Source: Leadbetterella lacustris
GTDB lineage: Bacteria > Bacteroidota > Bacteroidia > Cytophagales > Spirosomataceae
Direction of reading: 5' to 3'
DNA: 64,000 nt
Assembly (NCBI GenBank): GCA_965234335.1
Contig: OZ248458.1
Coordinates: 186,001 to 250,000 of the forward strand
The position numbers and the translations under genes are program-made. Of the stretch, positions 44,291 to 52,808 are shown in pieces (position 1 is the first letter of the stretch; each line of letters opens with the position of its first letter). A model generated the notes under the pieces. That model was not told the origin of the DNA. It made no database searches and saw only the letters and a list, made by a program, of their open reading frames with translations.

Positions 44291-45393
44291 ACAACGAAAT
44301 TAGAGTTATCATATCGGGGGGTGGCACAGGAGGCCATATATTCCCTGCAGTGGCCATTGCTAACGAAATAAAAGCTCAAAAACCAAACGCCAAAATTCTA
44401 TTTGTGGGAGCTTTGGGTAAGATGGAAATGGAAAAAGTGCCAAAGTCGGGCTATGAAATTGTAGGTCTACCGATAGCTGGTTTTAACCGATCCAATATGT
44501 TAGCAAATATATCATTTCCGTATAAACTGGTGAAAAGTTTGTTTTTGGCAATTAAAGTACTAAAAAACTTCAAGCCAGACATTGCCATAGGTGTTGGCGG
44601 TTTTGCTAGCGGACCTACATTAAGAATGGCTAATCTACTCGGCATAAAAACCTTGATTCAAGAACAAAACTCCTACGCAGGTGTAACCAACAAAATCCTC
44701 TCAAAAAAAGCAGAAAAGGTTTGTGTAGCCTATCCAAATATGGAGGCGTTTTTCGATAAAGAAAAAATAGTTTTCACTGGAAATCCTGTGAGAGGGGATT
44801 TGACCAAAATAGAAATAAGCTCATCCCAAGCCAAAAAATCCTTCGGTTTAGAATCTGACCGCAAAACGTTGTTGGTTATTGGAGGTAGCCTAGGTGCTTT
44901 AAGTATCAACAAAGGCATTACAAATGGCCTTAAAGAGCTGTTAAATAATGATTTGCAGATTATTTGGCAAACCGGAAAAACATACATTGATCAAGCAAGA
45001 GAAGCCGTTGACAATTTACAGAGTAAACGTGTTTATGTATCTGATTTTATATATGAAATGGACAAAGCCTATGCCGCAGCAGATTTGGTTGTTTCCCGAG
45101 CTGGAGCATTGTCGGTTTCAGAACTTTCTTTAGTGGGTAAAGCGGCTATTTTGATTCCGTATCCATTTGCGGCCGAAGATCACCAAACACAAAATGCTCT
45201 CAGTTTGTCATCAAAAGATGCCGCCATTTTGGTGAAAGACGCTGAAATAGCCGACCATTTGGTTGATAAGGTAGTTGATTTGGCCGAAAATGCAACAAAG
45301 CTCGGAGTATTGTCCAAAAATATTCGGAAATTCGCAAAACCTCAAGCTGCGAAAGAAATAGTAGCAGAAATTTTTAAAGTAACCCAACAATGA
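44287..45393 (+). CDS. murG: UDP-GlcNAc:lipid I GlcNAc transferase MurG
   Basis: Membrane-associated GT28 enzyme of 368 residues that makes lipid II. Hallmarks: GGGTGGHIFPAVAIANE, GVGGFASGPTLRMANLLG, EQNSYAGVTNKILSKKA, GGSLGALSINKG, and VVSRAGALSVSELSLVGKA followed by IPYPFAAEDHQTQNA. All motifs are intact. Start overlaps ftsW (ATGA). It is followed after 83 bases by the transferase-like gene rather than by murC. Confidence 0.97.
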   Translation: MNNEIRVIISGGGTGGHIFPAVAIANEIKAQKPNAKILFVGALGKMEMEKVPKSGYEIVGLPIAGFNRSNMLANISFPYKLVKSLFLAIKVLKNFKPDIAIGVGGFASGPTLRMANLLGIKTLIQEQNSYAGVTNKILSKKAEKVCVAYPNMEAFFDKEKIVFTGNPVRGDLTKIEISSSQAKKSFGLESDRKTLLVIGGSLGALSINKGITNGLKELLNNDLQIIWQTGKTYIDQAREAVDNLQSKRVYVSDFIYEMDKAYAAADLVVSRAGALSVSELSLVGKAAILIPYPFAAEDHQTQNALSLSSKDAAILVKDAEIADHLVDKVVDLAENATKLGVLSKNIRKFAKPQAAKEIVAEIFKVTQQ

Positions 45394-45476
45394 AACATTG
45401 ATGACTAAGAATTTAGACAAACCGGAAAATAATTATTTCGTAGCGTCTTTACAACTTAGCGGTAAATTATAGACCT

Positions 45477-46253
45477 ATGAAAATCTTCTTCTCAGAAAAT
45501 AATGTCGATTACGGCACTTATACTTTCAATTATGCTATTTACGCCCAGAAAGAGTCTATGGCAGAATTGACTGAGATATATAACAAAGGCTTTCTTCCTT
45601 ATACGGGCAACATAAACATCGAAAGTGAACTGTTTTATCTTGCCAGAAGTTTAAGGGTTGACCTTCAAAACTTTGAGGATACCTCAGAAAACCGCCGTGT
45701 AAATAGATTGGTTGAACCACTAGAAATAAAACTTGAGGTTTTAGACAAAAGTACATTTGACACCAAAGATGCAGAATTTGTGGCATTTTGTTCCAATTAT
45801 ATCAACGAGCGTATTGGAGAAGACAACATGAGTTTGGAAAGATGGGACTATATTTTGGCACAAGAAATCGGCACCCATTTTTTTAAATTTAGTAATTCTG
45901 AAAAGGTCCTTGGCTATGTATTGGCAGCTATAAACGAAGAGCTGGTCCACTATTGGTTTGCGTTTTTTGACACCGAATACATGCGGACACATTCGCTAGG
46001 GAAATGGATGATGTGGCGTGTAATACGCTGGAGCAAAGACAATAACAAAAAAAACATTTACCTTGGCACGGCCTACAAACCCGCTGCATTATACAAAATC
46101 CGTGACCACAAAGGTTTGGAATTTTGGGATGGACAAAAATGGAACACCGAGACGAAAATGTTGAAAGATTGGTGCCAAACCGACCTTGAACCAAAAGCAT
46201 CGGATAGATTTAAACTTTTAGAGGAACCCAATAAATTTTTGAGTGAGTTATGA
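45477..46253 (+). CDS. Arginyl-tRNA--protein transferase-like (ATE/Bpt-related) protein
   Basis: Cytoplasmic protein of 258 residues. The C-terminal half has the GNAT-like fold of ATE1/Bpt aminoacyl-tRNA-protein transferases: AFFDTEYMRTHSLGKWMMW, IYLGTAYKPAALYKI and GLEFWDGQKW line up with the FDPEY, SLG, YLGY, YK and RW positions of bacterial Bpt. The N-terminal region aligns in pattern (GFLPYTGN, ELFYLARSLRVDLQNFE) but lacks the Cys cluster that binds metal or heme in Bpt. These enzymes add Leu or Arg to protein N-termini to mark them for degradation. It lies between murG and ftsQ and overlaps ftsQ by 4 bases, so it is part of the division operon. Activity is unproven. Confidence 0.75.
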   Translation: MKIFFSENNVDYGTYTFNYAIYAQKESMAELTEIYNKGFLPYTGNINIESELFYLARSLRVDLQNFEDTSENRRVNRLVEPLEIKLEVLDKSTFDTKDAEFVAFCSNYINERIGEDNMSLERWDYILAQEIGTHFFKFSNSEKVLGYVLAAINEELVHYWFAFFDTEYMRTHSLGKWMMWRVIRWSKDNNKKNIYLGTAYKPAALYKIRDHKGLEFWDGQKWNTETKMLKDWCQTDLEPKASDRFKLLEEPNKFLSEL

Positions 46254-47014
46254 AAATACCAAAGCTTAAAAAAACCGTAAATTATGCAATAGCAGGTTCT
46301 CTTGCTGCTTTTGCACTTTTTTTGATAATGGTCGCCACCAAAAACAACTCCTTGAGACGATGTCAAGGGCTGGAAACACAAATAAAGGATAACTCAGAAC
46401 AGTTTTTGGTTAACAAAGAAGATATTGAAAAATGGATTACTCAGTATGGTAATGACCCTTTTGAAGGAAAAATAATAGAAAATATTAATCTTGAAAAAGT
46501 AGAAAAAAGAGTTCTTGAGAGCGGAACGGTTAAAAGCTGCCAAGCATACTTTGATCTTCACGGCTATTTGGTCTTAGACATAGAAGCATACAAACCAGTT
46601 GGTAGAATTTTGAGTAATTCTGAAAACGGAGACCGATACATCGACAATGAAGGCAATATATTTCCAGCATCTAAGCATTTCAGCCCAACGGTGTTGCTCA
46701 TCAGCGGGGGCTACATAAACAAATTAAAAAGTTTGAAATCAGAAAAAAACAGTGATTTGTTAGATCTGATTAATACTATAAGTGAAGATGAGTTTTGGTC
46801 AGCACAGATTACACAAATAGATGTGAACGAAAACAAAGAAGTGAGCATGATTCCGCTGATGGGCAAAAACACGATAGAGTTTGGAAAACCAGAAAACATA
46901 AATGCCAAATTTGATAAGCTTTTTGTGTTTTATAAACAAATACTCCCGCAAAAAATTTGGAGTGACTTTTCGAAGGTTAGCGTAAAATATGAAGGTCAAA
47001 TAGTTTGTAATTGA
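46250..47014 (+). CDS. ftsQ: Cell division protein FtsQ
   Basis: Bitopic inner-membrane protein of 254 residues. One N-terminal helix (AGSLAAFALFLIMVATKN), then a short POTRA-like region (INLEKVEKRVLESGTVKSCQ) and a beta domain (LDIEAYKPVGRIL, RYIDNEGNIFPASKHFSP). Sequence is divergent, as usual for FtsQ; position immediately before ftsA supports the call. It links early and late divisome proteins. Confidence 0.88.
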   Translation: MKIPKLKKTVNYAIAGSLAAFALFLIMVATKNNSLRRCQGLETQIKDNSEQFLVNKEDIEKWITQYGNDPFEGKIIENINLEKVEKRVLESGTVKSCQAYFDLHGYLVLDIEAYKPVGRILSNSENGDRYIDNEGNIFPASKHFSPTVLLISGGYINKLKSLKSEKNSDLLDLINTISEDEFWSAQITQIDVNENKEVSMIPLMGKNTIEFGKPENINAKFDKLFVFYKQILPQKIWSDFSKVSVKYEGQIVCN

Positions 47015-47072
47015 GTGATTTTAAATAAGTTTGTATAAATATTTATTTGCAGTTTAATAATATAAATCTGAC

Positions 47073-48455
47073 ATGGAAGAAGATAATTTGGTAGTGGGTC
47101 TCGACATAGGTACTTCAAAAATCAGTGCAGCTGCTGGTTCTTTGCAAAAAGACGGAACCATAAAAATCAATGGTTTTGTGGAGAGAGCTGTGGTGCCGAA
47201 AGACGAAGTCCTCCGAAACGGCGAGATAGAAAATGCTCATCGAACCATAGAAATAATTGATGAGGTTTTGGAAGAACTTGCCGATAAACTGACCATTAAT
47301 TTAGAATCCGTAAATGTCAACATTTCAAATCCTGAAATTAATTGGCATTTTCACAAAGGGAAAGTGACCAAATCTGGTGAAAACAAGCAAATACAGCAAG
47401 CTGATGTAGATAAACTAGCCGACGATGTGAGAGTAACTTTCAAAACTCAACCGGGTAGAATAGTGCTGCATTGTATGCCGCAGGATTTTTATGTAAACGA
47501 CATAAAAGCTGGAGAAAAAGTAGTAGGTAAGTTTGGTGTACAAATTGGCGGTGACTTCTTTTTTGTCACTTCCAAGTCTGAGAGTTTAGAACATCTCCAT
47601 TACACCCTAAAATGTGTAAAAGCAAAAACTGAAGACAATAAAGCGGCTCCAATTCAAATTGAAAACGTACTTTTGAGTTCGGTTGCTGACTCGTTTGCAC
47701 TCTTAGATAATTCGATAGACGACAAACGCAATGGCGTTGCTATTGTGAACATTGGTGCCGAAATGATGGAGATTTGTGTTTATCTCAAAAATGGCATTCG
47801 CTATTTTAAAGCCCTTCCAATTGGTGGTAACTCCATCACAAAAGACTTGGCAGATACTTTCCATATAAGTTTTGAAGAGGCCGAAATCCTAAAAAAAATA
47901 AGCGGAAACATACCTTCAAACAGTATCAGCGACACCGAAGCTGCTGTTATCGAACGTAAAAAAGACCTTGCCCCAGTTGAAATAATCCTTAAAAATGCCT
48001 CCACAGTAGTTGAATGGCGTTTGCGAGAAATTGCGGCCATTGTTAAAAGCGAACTTGTACGCTCGGGATATGACGGTATGCTAACCAATGGCATAATACT
48101 TACGGGTGGAACAGCCTCTATGGGCATTATCAAAGATATTTTCATTGATGTTTGTAAAATGAAAGGTGTAAGAAAGGCCAAAATGAGTAGCAAAATCAAT
48201 TTTAATGGCCACGAGTTTTTAAACAAGCCCAAATATTCCACTATGCTTGGTTTAATAATGGCTCCAAATTTTGCTTTTGATACTCGACTGGACAATAGAA
48301 TCCTTAAGCACACCACTATAAAAGACATGGAAGTAGAAATTACTGATAAAAGCACAGAAACCGTAAAAGAAACCAAATCTACTAAAAAACCGATATTTGA
48401 GATGCTAAAAGATCTTATCATCGACAAAAAAATGAACGATGAATATAACAACTAA
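47073..48455 (+). CDS. ftsA: Cell division protein FtsA
   Basis: Actin-like ATPase of 460 residues tethering FtsZ to the membrane. Phosphate 1 loop VVGLDIGTSKISAAAGSL, SHS2 domain (about 85-160), phosphate 2 loop GVAIVNIGAEMMEIC, adenosine motif IILTGGTASMGII. The acidic/Thr-rich linker is followed by a short C-terminal segment PIFEMLKDLIIDK that fits an amphipathic membrane-targeting helix. Followed by ftsZ after 24 bases. Confidence 0.95.
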   Translation: MEEDNLVVGLDIGTSKISAAAGSLQKDGTIKINGFVERAVVPKDEVLRNGEIENAHRTIEIIDEVLEELADKLTINLESVNVNISNPEINWHFHKGKVTKSGENKQIQQADVDKLADDVRVTFKTQPGRIVLHCMPQDFYVNDIKAGEKVVGKFGVQIGGDFFFVTSKSESLEHLHYTLKCVKAKTEDNKAAPIQIENVLLSSVADSFALLDNSIDDKRNGVAIVNIGAEMMEICVYLKNGIRYFKALPIGGNSITKDLADTFHISFEEAEILKKISGNIPSNSISDTEAAVIERKKDLAPVEIILKNASTVVEWRLREIAAIVKSELVRSGYDGMLTNGIILTGGTASMGIIKDIFIDVCKMKGVRKAKMSSKINFNGHEFLNKPKYSTMLGLIMAPNFAFDTRLDNRILKHTTIKDMEVEITDKSTETVKETKSTKKPIFEMLKDLIIDKKMNDEYNN

Positions 48456-48479
48456 GGTTTTAGCATACTTAGGAAACTT

Positions 48480-49808
48480 ATGGTAAAAGTGCACAAATAT
48501 AAAATTGAATTCAATTCCAAAATGGAAAAAATAATAAAAGTAATTGGTGTAGGTGGTGGAGGTGGAAACGCCATGCTCAACATGTACAACCAAGGCATGC
48601 ACGATGTGGACTTTGTGGCCTGTAATACCGATGCACAGGCTCTCAAGCAATTCCCTGATGATGTTATTCAGCTACAATTGGGAGCTGAACTGACGAAAGG
48701 TCTGGGAGCAGGAACCGACTGGAAGGTGGGTAAACAAGCAGCTATTGAAAGTGAAAAAAGCATCAATGACATACTTGCTGACCCTACCGAGATGGTTTTT
48801 ATCACTGCTGGTATGGGTGGTGGAACCGGCACAGGTGCGGCTCCAGAAATTGCAAGATATGCCAAGGCCAAAAACAGATTGACCATCGGAGTGGTAACGG
48901 ATCCATTTAGACACGAAGGCCTCGACAAGTTTGAACAAGCCTCCAATGGAATAGCCAAACTCAAAGAATATTGCGACACTGTCTTAGTGATCAAAAACGA
49001 CCGTTTGGTAGAAATGTATGGCGACCTCGACATTGAGTCTGCCTACAAAAAAGCCGACGAAGTACTTGCCAATGCTGTAAAAAGTATAGCGGAGCTTATC
49101 ACACGTCCGGGGAGCATAAACCTTGACTTTGCCGATGTCAAAACGGTCTTAGGCGATGCGGGTCACGCCGTAATGGGTTCGGCAGAAGCTAGCGGGCCGG
49201 ACAGATCCACTTTGGCCATTGAAGCGGCACTGAACTCACCACTGCTCGAAAACAACAATATCAAAGGTGCCAAGCGTATATTGGTTTCAATAGCTTATTC
49301 AGATGAGCTTCCTGAATACAAAATTAAAATGTCAGACCAAGCCAGGGTGACGGATTTTGTTGAAAGCCAAATAAAGTCAAGAGCCAAGATATTCAAACAT
49401 GGATTTTCGATAGACCGCTCCTTAAAAGACAAGGTAAGGGTAACCATAGTTGCGGCTAGATTTGACGATAACTTTGAAGAACCAGCGATCGTTGAACAGC
49501 CAAAAGAAGAACCTAAGATGGAGGTTGGTAAAGGAATCGATGCTATCATTCCAGTAAAGGCGTCTAAAATAGTTAACTCAAAAGCTACCAATCAAATTGG
49601 GCTATTCGAACAAGAGGATAAATTCTTGAAGGGTATCAATGAATTCACTAAAAACGGAGTAGAAATAGAGGATTTATTAGATACTCCAGCTTTTAAAAGA
49701 TATGGTGTTGAACTTATAGACATAGCTGAAGTCGGAGAAGAAAACCTCGATAAAATAAACCTTTTGAATTTATATACTGAGCTTAGTAATCAGAAGTTGA
49801 TTGACTAA
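48480..49808 (+). CDS. ftsZ: Cell division protein FtsZ
   Basis: Tubulin-like GTPase of 442 residues forming the Z ring. Seen: IIKVIGVGGGGGNAMLNMY, nucleotide loop GMGGGTGTGAAPEIA, and T7 loop INLDFADVKTVLGDAG with the catalytic Asp. The C-terminal domain ends about residue 330, then come a linker and the peptide DTPAFKRYGVELID. About 30 further residues (LLNLYTELSNQKLID at the end) follow the conserved peptide. The start at 48480 gives an IEF-containing N-terminal tail; ATG 48522 is an alternative. A strong terminator follows. Confidence 0.97.
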   Translation: MVKVHKYKIEFNSKMEKIIKVIGVGGGGGNAMLNMYNQGMHDVDFVACNTDAQALKQFPDDVIQLQLGAELTKGLGAGTDWKVGKQAAIESEKSINDILADPTEMVFITAGMGGGTGTGAAPEIARYAKAKNRLTIGVVTDPFRHEGLDKFEQASNGIAKLKEYCDTVLVIKNDRLVEMYGDLDIESAYKKADEVLANAVKSIAELITRPGSINLDFADVKTVLGDAGHAVMGSAEASGPDRSTLAIEAALNSPLLENNNIKGAKRILVSIAYSDELPEYKIKMSDQARVTDFVESQIKSRAKIFKHGFSIDRSLKDKVRVTIVAARFDDNFEEPAIVEQPKEEPKMEVGKGIDAIIPVKASKIVNSKATNQIGLFEQEDKFLKGINEFTKNGVEIEDLLDTPAFKRYGVELIDIAEVGEENLDKINLLNLYTELSNQKLID

Positions 49809-49835
49809 TATTTAGAAAAAAAGAACAACTTTTCA

Positions 49836-49872
49836 AAAAAGACCTCTGAAATTAAATCTCAGAGGTCTTTTT
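49836..49872 (+). terminator. Terminator after ftsZ
   Basis: GACCTCTGA (49841-49849) pairs with TCAGAGGTC (49859-49867), flanked by an A run and a T run that extend the stem. It ends the ftsW-ftsZ transcription unit. Confidence 0.93.
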
Positions 49873-50302
49873 ATATCCATTGAATTTGTAAACTTTTGAA
49901 TTTATCAAAACCAGTTCTTACCAAAAATACCCTACCATTTAATGGCTATGTTTATATTGATTGAAACTATTAAACTAAAATCTTAACTGAAAATTTATCA
50001 TTACCTACATCCAAATTATAAGCATAGGTTAATGTTGATCTCGAATAATTGTAGTTATAAACAAAGGCTTTACCTCGCGAAAAACAAACAATTGAAAATA
50101 TGGGTTGAATACAGACGCTACAAACATCACTAGGGTAAACTAAATGAGGCTAGTAATCAAGGAAAAGGCTATCAGATTCGTTCTAATGGTATTATGAGTA
50201 AATAATTTGTTTTACCCTCCATTTCCAGTTTTTAGATTCTTTAGAATTAGACTATCTACTCTTTCTTATATTTCAAAAGAACTTATAAAGCGTGTTGAAT
50301 GC
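49873..50302. other. Intergenic stretch with possible minus-strand coding remnant
   Basis: No intact gene. On the minus strand around 49975-50090 one frame reads KAFVYNYNYSRSTLTYAY, then NLDVGNDKFSVKILV and a stop. This resembles the alternating end of an outer-membrane beta-barrel protein. Upstream of it, frames are broken by stops. It may be the tail of a deleted gene. Nothing else recognisable was seen. Confidence 0.25.
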
Positions 50303-52708
50303 CTACAAAAATGATTTTACTAGGATCAAGGAATTTCTTAATCCCTGAAATTCAATAACTTCTGTTTCACCAATTACAATAGGCGTAACCACTTTTCCAT
50401 TCAGCTTCCATTTAGTAAATTTTCCTTTTGGCTGAGCGAAAATAAATTTCGAGTTGCCATTTTTTTGAGAAATATCGAAGTTTAGGGTATCTGTTTTTTG
50501 AGTAAAACTCATTCCGATTGTATTATCTCCTATATCTACCTCAGCTATTTTACCTTCAGTAAGTTTAGAAGGAAGTAAAGGTGAAATGTGTATCGTTTTC
50601 AAGTGAGCCAAGGGCTTTATTCCAAAAAACTGCTTGATAATAGGTTCACCAAAAGCATACATATTCCAAGCTTGAGAAAACATTCCAAAATCTGGAGAAA
50701 CTTCATAAATAGAGCCCGGGAGTGCAAAACTGAAAGATTTCATCATTCTTTTGAGCAAAGAATACGCTTCATCAGGTCGGCCATAGTTGTTTTCGGCCAC
50801 GGCTTGCACGCCTGTAGGTAAGGTCATGACTGCACCTGTGTAGGTAAATATTTTCCGATTGGTCACAAACGAGCCTTCTTCAGACCCAGCGGATTCATCA
50901 CGGTCGATGCCAGTCACAAACATACCGTAAGGATTTGTAAATTTCTTGGCTGTCTCCAAAGCCCTTATACCCTTCTCCCTATCTGCAATACCCATTTCCA
51001 TCGGTGTGTTAACCACCCAATTGTGATGCATCACAAATCCTCTTTTTTCGTTGTCAGAATAAGTTTCTATTTGTTTTCTAGAACTTTGGAGTTCGGCCAC
51101 GGCCCAAGGTTTCTTCAATGTATCAGCCCTGATGATGGCATCGTCGAGAAGTTGCAAGGCTTGTTTTTTTGTTCCAATAAAGTCTGCATACGAATTAAAT
51201 TCCTCCACCCAAAAATCCTTATTTATCTTTTCTTTTATTTTTTCAGCCTTGGATTGGTATTGCACAGCCAAATCCGTTTTTCCTAAAACCAAAGCCATTT
51301 TAGCAGCGTCTGCAAAGGCTTTTTGAGAATAAACAGCCACATCTATCATCTCGGAATCCATGCTATGTATTTCCATCATACCGAAGCCGTCAGGAAGAAG
51401 ATTTCCGTCCTTATCGTTTTCCTTCAAGAGCCAGTCTAATCCCTTTTCTATGGTTGGAAAATACTTCTTCAAGAAAGTATTATCGCCCGTCCAACAAAAG
51501 ACCTCCCAAATCAAGGATGCAAATTGTGGTGTTTCGTTTACATTTCCTGGGTTAAAAACAGCACCATTCGTAGAAACTTCGTGTACAATTTTCCCATTGC
51601 CATTTGTGTTCACCGAAAAACCATGAATTAAGTCTATTGTGCTGTAAACCAAATCTTTACGCCCAGTGGCTATTAATCCTTTCAAGGTGTACTCGTTGTC
51701 TACTCCAAACCACCAGGGATAATCTGGTAGTCCTGCACATAGACCCCTGCCCTGTGCTTCTACGTCTCTAATCAGCCAATCGGTGTTGTATTTTAGCCAG
51801 CGAAATCCTTTTTCAAGGTCTTTATCGCTGAGCGTAATTTTCGATTTTTCATGTATATTTAAAAGCCTAGTTTGCTTCTTTTGCAAAAGCAAGGATGCAT
51901 TTTGAATTAACTCCGCGTAAGTATTCAAAGCCTCCATTTGGCTTTTTTCTGAACCCGAAATAGTCAATGGGAAACTTACATTGGCTTTTGAAGAAACCTT
52001 CAAATTATACTGCGTTCGAGTAATAGAAGTGTTGGGTTTATGCGAATGATTTTCTTTTTCTGAAACAACATTCGCTTTCAATTTTGAGCCATAAACCACA
52101 TGCCACGGATTCAATTTATCTTTTACCAACCATTTATTTTCTTTAAAAACCGCCTCGTCTTTTCCATCAATCATATTGGTTCTTTCGGCCAACCAAACAG
52201 GCATAAGATTAGAAATAGCTCTTAATTCTATGGAAATATTTAAGACTTTATTTGTTTTATTTTTTATCAAAAACTCAACATAAATCGCTTTTTTCCCATC
52301 TGGAACAAACTGATATCTTTCGACTTCAAAATCAGTGGATAAACTATTATAAATGAGCTTATTGCCAAACGCATAATTTTCAAAAGCATCAGCTTTATTC
52401 AAGGCGTACTTCTGATTATTTACCAATATTGCCATCTCAAAACCATCCATCAGCTTAATTGGATGACACCACACTCCGCCCATTTCGCCCTGCACATGCC
52501 AGCCCAAGTCTGGAAATGTGCCGTCTTGGTGACCAACCATATAAAGTCTATCACCAGCTGTAGCATAAGGACTAGGTAAATATTCTGCTTTGCCTTGTAT
52601 TTTCTCTGAATTTGTGAAAAACGGAGCAATGCTTTTAAGAATATTGTTTTGAGCAACAGAAAACTGAACGAAAACTAATAGAAAGGAAACAGTTTTAAAA
52701 ATATTCAT
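50303..52708 (-). CDS. Secreted glycogen-debranching-enzyme-like glycosidase
   Basis: Exported enzyme of about 801 residues. Signal peptide MNIFKTVSFLLVFVQFSVAQ, an N-terminal beta-sandwich (about 30-280), then an (alpha/alpha)6-barrel domain of the amylo-alpha-1,6-glucosidase kind: GLPDYPWWFGVDNEYTLKGL, NETPQFASLIWEVFCWTGD, FTNPYGMFVTGIDRDESAGS, FTYTGAVMTLPTGVQAVAE. The catalytic acids cannot be fixed by eye. It probably removes glucose from branch points of alpha-glucans, complementing the amylases at 14.6-17.9 kb, but related barrels act on other sugars. I chose the ATG at 52708, as a longer frame would overlap the fusA terminator region. Confidence 0.78.
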   Translation of the reverse strand: MNIFKTVSFLLVFVQFSVAQNNILKSIAPFFTNSEKIQGKAEYLPSPYATAGDRLYMVGHQDGTFPDLGWHVQGEMGGVWCHPIKLMDGFEMAILVNNQKYALNKADAFENYAFGNKLIYNSLSTDFEVERYQFVPDGKKAIYVEFLIKNKTNKVLNISIELRAISNLMPVWLAERTNMIDGKDEAVFKENKWLVKDKLNPWHVVYGSKLKANVVSEKENHSHKPNTSITRTQYNLKVSSKANVSFPLTISGSEKSQMEALNTYAELIQNASLLLQKKQTRLLNIHEKSKITLSDKDLEKGFRWLKYNTDWLIRDVEAQGRGLCAGLPDYPWWFGVDNEYTLKGLIATGRKDLVYSTIDLIHGFSVNTNGNGKIVHEVSTNGAVFNPGNVNETPQFASLIWEVFCWTGDNTFLKKYFPTIEKGLDWLLKENDKDGNLLPDGFGMMEIHSMDSEMIDVAVYSQKAFADAAKMALVLGKTDLAVQYQSKAEKIKEKINKDFWVEEFNSYADFIGTKKQALQLLDDAIIRADTLKKPWAVAELQSSRKQIETYSDNEKRGFVMHHNWVVNTPMEMGIADREKGIRALETAKKFTNPYGMFVTGIDRDESAGSEEGSFVTNRKIFTYTGAVMTLPTGVQAVAENNYGRPDEAYSLLKRMMKSFSFALPGSIYEVSPDFGMFSQAWNMYAFGEPIIKQFFGIKPLAHLKTIHISPLLPSKLTEGKIAEVDIGDNTIGMSFTQKTDTLNFDISQKNGNSKFIFAQPKGKFTKWKLNGKVVTPIVIGETEVIEFQGLRNSLILVKSFL

Positions 52709-52748
52709 TTTGTCAAAGGTTAAAGTCAAATCTATAAATTTTATCGCA

Positions 52749-52784
52749 CAAAAAAACAGCTCCCATTGCTGAGAGCTGCTCTTT
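52749..52784 (-). terminator. Terminator after fusA
   Basis: On the minus strand CAGCTCTCA (52778-52770) pairs with TGGGAGCTG (52765-52757) around a GCAA loop, followed by a T run (52756-52749). Confidence 0.88.
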
Positions 52785-52808
52785 TTATAACAATCTAAAC
52801 AAAATCTC

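Noticed and set aside
47801..48451. Minus-strand frame of 216 codons
   Set aside because: Entirely antisense to ftsA; hydrophobic composition is a by-product of the ftsA codons.
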